A stretch of DNA of 54,834 bases, from the NCBI GenBank assembly GCA_044375415.1, contig JBILMS010000015.1:1-54834 (forward strand). The letters are read 5' to 3'. The notes under the pieces were generated by a model, which was not told the origin of the DNA, ran no database searches, and saw only the letters and a list, made by a program, of their open reading frames with translations. Made by a program: the position numbers and the translations under genes. Below, one piece after another: positions 50,564 to 54,834 of this stretch. This DNA comes from JAWXBG01 sp044375415. Lineage in GTDB: Bacteria; Bacteroidota; Bacteroidia; Flavobacteriales_D; Sanyastnellaceae. Numbering within the stretch: position 1 is the first letter of the stretch; each line of letters opens with the position of its first letter.

Positions 50564-51477
50564 TGAGATTTGAAACCACGATAATAGGATGCGGTGCCGC
50601 TACACCGACATTGCGACATAAACCGAGTTCACAGTTGGTGAACGTGCATGATCGTATGTACATGGTTGATTGTGGTGAAGGAACACAAATGGAACTCCGA
50701 CGTTATCGAATCAGGTTTCAACGTATCGATCATGTTTTCATCTCTCACTTACACGGTGATCATTATCTGGGACTAATCGGCTACATGAGTAGCTTGCATC
50801 TCCTAGGACGACAATCGGATTTGCACATTTTTGGTCCACCTGATTTGAAAGGTCTTATTGAACAACATTTACGTGTTTCGCAGACATACCTTTCTTACCA
50901 CTACGAATTTCACGATTTGCAATTTGATGCACCGCAAACATTGCTCGAAGAACAACATTTACAAGTGATTTCTTTTCCACTCCGACATCGCATAGACTGT
51001 TGTGGGTTTTTGTTCAGAGAAAAGCCAAGGGCATTAAAAGTAAATAAAGACGTCATTGCCAAATACAGACTGAAATCAGAAGAAGTTGTTAAGTTGAAAA
51101 GAGGAGAAGATATAATTCTCGAAAATGGCGACAACCTTACTTCGGCACAGTGTACTGAAGCACCGCCGGCTCCAAGAAGTTTTGCGTATTGCTCGGATAC
51201 CATTTTTGATCAGGGCTTAGTCCCCATACTGGAAGGTGTAAATCTTTTATACCACGAATCTACGTTTTTGGAAACTGAGGTAAAAAGGGCCAAGGAAACA
51301 TTTCATTCAACGGCATCACAAGCAGCAACTATAGCAAAGATGTGTGGGGCCGGACAGTTACTTTTAGGGCATTATAGCTCGAGATATGAAAACGAGGAAT
51401 CATTTCTTTCGGAAGCTAAAGCAGTATTCGAAAATTCGTTGGCAGGGCAGGAGGGGGAGACATACCTTGTGGTTTAA
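50563..51477 (+). CDS. rnz: Ribonuclease Z
   Basis: RNase Z trims 3' trailers from tRNA precursors. The 304-residue metallo-beta-lactamase-fold protein shows GCGAATPTLRHKPSSQLV, DCGEGTQMELRRYRIRFQRIDHVFISHLHGDHYLGL (the zinc HxHxDH), PLRHRIDCCGFLF, AYCSDTIFD and LLYHESTF, and the late HSTASQAATIAK and LLLGHYSSRY with the remaining metal-binding His. It is the bacterial short form. It starts one base into the mazG stop (TAATG), ending the overlapping ligA-mazG-rnz chain. Confidence 0.95.
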   Translation: MRFETTIIGCGAATPTLRHKPSSQLVNVHDRMYMVDCGEGTQMELRRYRIRFQRIDHVFISHLHGDHYLGLIGYMSSLHLLGRQSDLHIFGPPDLKGLIEQHLRVSQTYLSYHYEFHDLQFDAPQTLLEEQHLQVISFPLRHRIDCCGFLFREKPRALKVNKDVIAKYRLKSEEVVKLKRGEDIILENGDNLTSAQCTEAPPAPRSFAYCSDTIFDQGLVPILEGVNLLYHESTFLETEVKRAKETFHSTASQAATIAKMCGAGQLLLGHYSSRYENEESFLSEAKAVFENSLAGQEGETYLVV

Positions 51478-51585
51478 CCCATTGAAGAGACCTTTTTTGG
51501 TCATAAATCTGTCATTGTTCAAAAAAGGGGACTATTTATTGAACTAAATATTATTTAGAACGATTTTTAATAGCAAATTTGCATC

Positions 51586-52266
51586 ATGATTGAAATCGTC
51601 ATAGCGGACAGTAACCATTTGGTAAGATGTGGTCTCAATGCCATTCTTACTCAATACGACGATTTTCGAGTTTTGGGAGAAGCATCTAATTCAGAGCAGT
51701 TAGAGGAAATGGTAGCTTCTTTCAAACCCTCGGTAGTTCTAATCGATTTTGCATCTAAGGGTTTTGAAGTTAACACTATACCCCGGTGCATACGCAAATA
51801 CAGTTTGGTTCGCTTCGTAGCCATTACGGGAGATCAATCTGGCAACACCATAGTGCAAGCTCTTCGCGCCGGTATTACGAGTTACATAAAAAAAGATTGC
51901 GACGTCAACGAAATTGTGGATAGCATTCGCGAAACCTTTGGTGGTGGCCGTTTTTTCTGTGGTCAGATATTAGATTCAATTCGCAAAGAGAGCATAGATA
52001 TTGAAGACCTCAATATTGCTGAAATGAGTTGCGAACCGGTAAACATCAGCGAACGCGAAATGGAGGTTATAAAGTTGATTGCCCAAGGAAACACCAATCA
52101 AGAAATCGCCGACAAGTTATTTTTGAGTCACCACACGGTAAACACCCACCGTAAGAATATCATGGCAAAGCTGGGAGTAAAAAATACGGCGGCCATAGTG
52201 ATGTATGCGGTAAAAACGGAGTTGGTTAGTCCTAATCACTTCCTCTTTTCTGCGGTCAATAGTTAG
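51586..52266 (+). CDS. LuxR/NarL-family response regulator (no adjacent kinase)
   Basis: A 226-residue two-domain regulator. The receiver domain has Asp8 (IADSNH), the phospho-acceptor Asp54 (VVLIDFAS), Thr81 (VAITGD), and Lys102/103 (TSYIKKD). The usual second acidic residue of the metal pocket is Ser here (ADS in place of DD), so phosphorylation may be altered. The C-terminal LuxR-type HTH (SEREMEVIKLIAQGNTNQEI and LFLSHHTVNTHRKNIMAKLGV) binds DNA. No histidine kinase gene is near. CAAATTTG, one base from the promoter consensus, ends 4 nt before the ATG. The target genes are unknown. Confidence 0.9.
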   Translation: MIEIVIADSNHLVRCGLNAILTQYDDFRVLGEASNSEQLEEMVASFKPSVVLIDFASKGFEVNTIPRCIRKYSLVRFVAITGDQSGNTIVQALRAGITSYIKKDCDVNEIVDSIRETFGGGRFFCGQILDSIRKESIDIEDLNIAEMSCEPVNISEREMEVIKLIAQGNTNQEIADKLFLSHHTVNTHRKNIMAKLGVKNTAAIVMYAVKTELVSPNHFLFSAVNS

Positions 52267-52472
52267 AGTCAACTCAACGTTTACCTTAATGTTATGCGAA
52301 CTTTTGGTCTTGTATTTCGTTTAATTTGAACGAAAAATCACCTTTTTGATCAATCTTCATACAAAATCGGTTAAATCCTTCTTTGCTCATTTTGGAAGTA
52401 GCGAAGAAATCCTAACTTGCCCCAAAAAACAAAAGACAAGTTGTTAGTTCAACACATCAAAATATAGAAACT

Positions 52473-53543
52473 GTGATAATATCATCTCCCATTTTTGCTC
52501 TTGATAAAGTAGCTGAAAGCCGCATCAGTCAGGTTGATTGGAATAATCTTGGATTTGGAAAAGTATTCTCGGATCACATGTTTGTGGTAGAATACCGCAA
52601 TGGAAAATGGCAACCGGGAAATATTATGCCTTATGGTCCACTGCCCTTTAGCCCTGCTATTTCAGCCCTACACTATGGTCAAGCCATATTTGAGGGAATG
52701 AAAGCTTACCGCAATGAAAGAGGAGAGATCTACATTTTCCGTCCTGAAAAAAACGCCGAACGCATGAATAAAAGTGCTCAGCGTATGTGTATGCCCGACA
52801 TGCCTAAGGAAGTATTTATGGAAGCGGTAACACAATTGGTATCTTTTGATCGCGATTGGGTTCCGGACAGAGAGGGAGCAGCACTTTATCTGCGCCCTGT
52901 AATGTTTTCAGTGGATGAGTATGTAGGAGTTCGTCCTTCAGAAAACTATGTGTTTATAGTCTTCACTTGTCCGGTTGATAAATATTACTCCGGCGATTTG
53001 AAGGTGCGGATTGAAAATAAATACACACGTGCATCCAAAGGCGGCACGGGTTACGCCAAAGCAGCAGGAAATTATGCTGCGTCCCTTTTGCCAACCAAAT
53101 TGGCGCAAGAAGCCGGCTACAATCAGATTTTATGGACCGATGGTATTACCCACGAATACTTCGAAGAAAGTGGAACCATGAACGTCATATTCCGATCGGG
53201 GAATACCGTATTTACCCCGATGGTAAGCGACTCAATATTGGATGGTGTAACACGTGATAGTGTTTTGCAATTAGCCCGCGATTGGGGTTATACTGTGGAA
53301 GAAAGAAGAGTCAGTGTGTCGGAAGTAGTAGACTTAATGAAAGCCGGAAAATTGGACGCAGCTTTTGGAACAGGCACGGCAGCCACTATCGCTCACATAG
53401 GCACCATTCATCACAATGGAACGGATTATGTTTTGCCTCCTTACGAAACTCGTCAATTTGCAAATCGAGCATCACAAGAACTCGAATTAATTAAACGAGG
53501 AATGGCACCGGATCCGCATAATTGGACCTACCGCGTTGTCTAA
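52473..53543 (+). CDS. ilvE: Branched-chain amino acid aminotransferase
   Basis: IlvE is a PLP-dependent fold-type IV transaminase that makes or breaks down leucine, isoleucine and valine. The 356-residue product has FSPAISALHYGQAIFEGMKAYR, a GGTGYAKAAGNYAASLLPTKLA stretch with the PLP-binding Lys, EESGTMNVIF, and DGVTRDSVLQLARDWGY. The size is that of the longer BCAT-II form. The start is a GTG at 52473; the next in-frame Met (HMFVVEYRNGKW) falls after the conserved RISQVDWNNLGFGK segment, so the GTG is needed. The 206 nt before it hold no clear terminator or exact TAnnTTTG element. Confidence 0.95.
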   Translation: MIISSPIFALDKVAESRISQVDWNNLGFGKVFSDHMFVVEYRNGKWQPGNIMPYGPLPFSPAISALHYGQAIFEGMKAYRNERGEIYIFRPEKNAERMNKSAQRMCMPDMPKEVFMEAVTQLVSFDRDWVPDREGAALYLRPVMFSVDEYVGVRPSENYVFIVFTCPVDKYYSGDLKVRIENKYTRASKGGTGYAKAAGNYAASLLPTKLAQEAGYNQILWTDGITHEYFEESGTMNVIFRSGNTVFTPMVSDSILDGVTRDSVLQLARDWGYTVEERRVSVSEVVDLMKAGKLDAAFGTGTAATIAHIGTIHHNGTDYVLPPYETRQFANRASQELELIKRGMAPDPHNWTYRVV

Positions 53544-53608
53544 AAAAAGGTTTAGTAGGTTTATGGAATTCATACTTGTACTGCATCTAGTATAAAACGT
53601 CATGCTGT

Positions 53609-54834
53609 ATGAGGTGGACGCTACTTTCGTTTCTGCTTGTTATAGTTCAGGGAATTCACGCCCAGAATACTACCCTGATTAAAGGAGTAGTCTTGGATTC
53701 TATCTCCGGAGAAAAAGTTTCCGGATGTTTGATTCAAGTGAAGTCGAGAACTAATTCGGTGACCACAGATATCAACGGAAGATTTCAACTATCTATCACG
53801 TCTCCACCGAACCAAATACACTTGGTGATTACGTGTTTAGGCTTTGAGGATAAAATACTTCAGAACATTAACAAGAGTAAATTCGATTCGGAGATTGATC
53901 TAAAAATAAGCCTTCAACCAAGAGTCTATGAAATCCCGGGAGTAGTTATTCCGGGAGAACGTTTGCCCGAAACTGTCTGGGGAAATGAAAAATACAATGT
54001 TGCCGACTTTGCTTGTTTAGGAAAAAATATTCTTCTGCTTACTTATGAGCAAGAAGAACGTTGGAAACGTCAGGAAGAGAGCAAAATCACTTTATTGGGC
54101 GGATGTGCTTTAGTTTTAATAGACAGCAATTATCAAGAAATAACGAGGCTCGAAACGTCACTCATTTGTCGACATTTTTACACCAACTATTTCGACGATG
54201 TTTTTTTGGTGAGTAGATACGAAAGGCATCATATAACGATAGCTGAAAACGAATTATACTTATCACCTATTTCTGATGAAGATTTTCATTCCGGAGTTGA
54301 ACCCGTGATTGATTCGGTTGGTTCCATGTTGTTTTATTCTACCTACGACGCATCGTTTCCGGCCTTTGAATATATGTCGTTTAACAAGGCCGACAGTACG
54401 TATCACCAGGTCAGGTATTTGATAGATGAAGAGATCATGGCCATGTTTCGAAGCGAATACAAATACTTGCACCCTAGGCAAAAACTAGAAGCCTTTCGGT
54501 ACGAAGTAAAACATGGCATCGACAAAGAAATAGTGGCTGCTTATATGTCGGGATTTCAGAACTCACCGTATTACGAACCTCTGAATGCCCCGATGATCGT
54601 AGCAAACGACACGCTTCTAATTTTCGATCATCACCACGATAAGTTACTTCGCTTCGACGGTTTCGGTCACGCCTTGGACTCATCTAAAATCGATTATCAC
54701 GAGCGCAGGGGAGAGAAGTGGAGTGGCAATGTGATCCTAGATAAAATTAATGCCGAAGTATACACTACTCACTTAAAAGGTGGTTACGTTCACCTGTCGC
54801 ATATTCGCAAAGAGAGCGGTTCGGTGGATGAGAC
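53609..54834 (+). CDS. Secreted protein with carboxypeptidase-regulatory-like domain (3' end beyond window)
   Basis: An open frame from the ATG at 53609 continues past the window end (408 codons visible). A signal peptide (MRWTLLSFLLVIVQGIHAQ) is followed by a carboxypeptidase-D-regulatory-like beta-sandwich (residues ~20-105: LIKGVVLDSISGEKVSGCLI, TTDINGRFQLSI, ITCLGFEDKIL, LKISLQPRVYEIPGVVI). This module usually begins SusC-type receptors, but no plug domain follows. Instead there are ~300 residues with strand-rich, Tyr/Phe-rich sequence (FACLGKNILLLTYEQEERW, CALVLIDSNYQEI, APMIVANDTLLIFDHHHDKLLRF) that could form a propeller-like structure. I do not recognise this part. Confidence 0.8.
   Translation, partial: MRWTLLSFLLVIVQGIHAQNTTLIKGVVLDSISGEKVSGCLIQVKSRTNSVTTDINGRFQLSITSPPNQIHLVITCLGFEDKILQNINKSKFDSEIDLKISLQPRVYEIPGVVIPGERLPETVWGNEKYNVADFACLGKNILLLTYEQEERWKRQEESKITLLGGCALVLIDSNYQEITRLETSLICRHFYTNYFDDVFLVSRYERHHITIAENELYLSPISDEDFHSGVEPVIDSVGSMLFYSTYDASFPAFEYMSFNKADSTYHQVRYLIDEEIMAMFRSEYKYLHPRQKLEAFRYEVKHGIDKEIVAAYMSGFQNSPYYEPLNAPMIVANDTLLIFDHHHDKLLRFDGFGHALDSSKIDYHERRGEKWSGNVILDKINAEVYTTHLKGGYVHLSHIRKESGSVDE

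Noticed and set aside
51478..51585. Terminator after rnz
   Set aside because: GACC/GGTC around a T6 loop is too weak to call.

Overview
The window looks like chromosomal DNA of a free-living member of the Bacteroidota, most likely order Flavobacteriales and perhaps near the Cryomorphaceae/Crocinitomicaceae/Schleiferiaceae (family placement is a guess). The signs are type IX secretion (T9SS) C-terminal sorting domains on secreted proteins, TAnnTTTG promoter elements, a TonB-dependent receptor, secreted proteins carrying GCTxPxAxNY cysteine motifs, SusE/CBM-like repeats and many short lipoproteins. No tRNA, rRNA, CRISPR array, prophage or complete insertion sequence was seen.

Layout. 1-1.7 kb: 3' end of dnaE. 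1.7-5.1 kb: a large palindromic repeat element, then leftward genes for a GH92 mannosidase and a small Spy-like secreted protein. 5.1-9.2 kb: a cobalamin riboswitch controlling a BtuB-type receptor and an overlapping BtuG-like propeller lipoprotein, then a TraB/GumN protein. 9.2-12.8 kb (leftward): paaZ and an S41 peptidase-like protein. 13-16.3 kb: two T9SS cargo proteins and pdxH. 16.5-18 kb: a small accessory patch (MORN-type secreted protein, PIN toxin/antitoxin pair, decayed third gene). 18.2-27 kb: ettA, envelope proteins of unknown role, a secreted EEP nuclease/phosphatase, xerD, a SPOR-like envelope protein and a GT4 glycosyltransferase. 27-32.6 kb: rpmE (bL31 type B), a repeat-rich 0.7 kb spacer, ribB fused to a degenerate GTP cyclohydrolase II domain, def, a TPR lipoprotein, alkB and a class II aldolase. 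32.6-33.7 kb: repeat elements around truncated T9SS genes. 33.7-39.1 kb: three secreted proteins that end in dockerin-like calcium loops instead of a T9SS domain, with an SLC45-type sugar transporter among them. 39.1-43.1 kb: a complete ribA, dnaA and a membrane-anchored papain-like protease. 43.3-54.8 kb: GH13 amylase, prmC, a GH109-like oxidoreductase, a beta-barrel protein, ligA-mazG-rnz, an orphan NarL/LuxR regulator, ilvE, and the start of a carboxypeptidase-regulatory-domain protein that runs off the end.

How parts fit together. The riboswitch, receptor and propeller form a compact vitamin B12 uptake unit. The ribB fusion at 28 kb has lost its GTP cyclohydrolase II active-site residues, and the separate ribA at 39 kb supplies an intact enzyme. 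The SLC45 transporter, the protein with four CBM-like repeats and the GH13 lipoprotein suggest use of alpha-glucans, although they are not one operon.

Most notable: (1) palindromic elements in convergent intergenic spaces whose hairpins share a GGGGCCGC/GCGGCCCC apex but have copy-specific, perfectly self-complementary outer stems; (2) exact TAnnTTTG elements 2-9 nt before the start codons of at least six genes, which predicts leaderless transcripts; (3) a cluster of secreted proteins with dockerin-like C-termini, one of which shares an unnamed domain with a T9SS-sorted protein elsewhere in the window.
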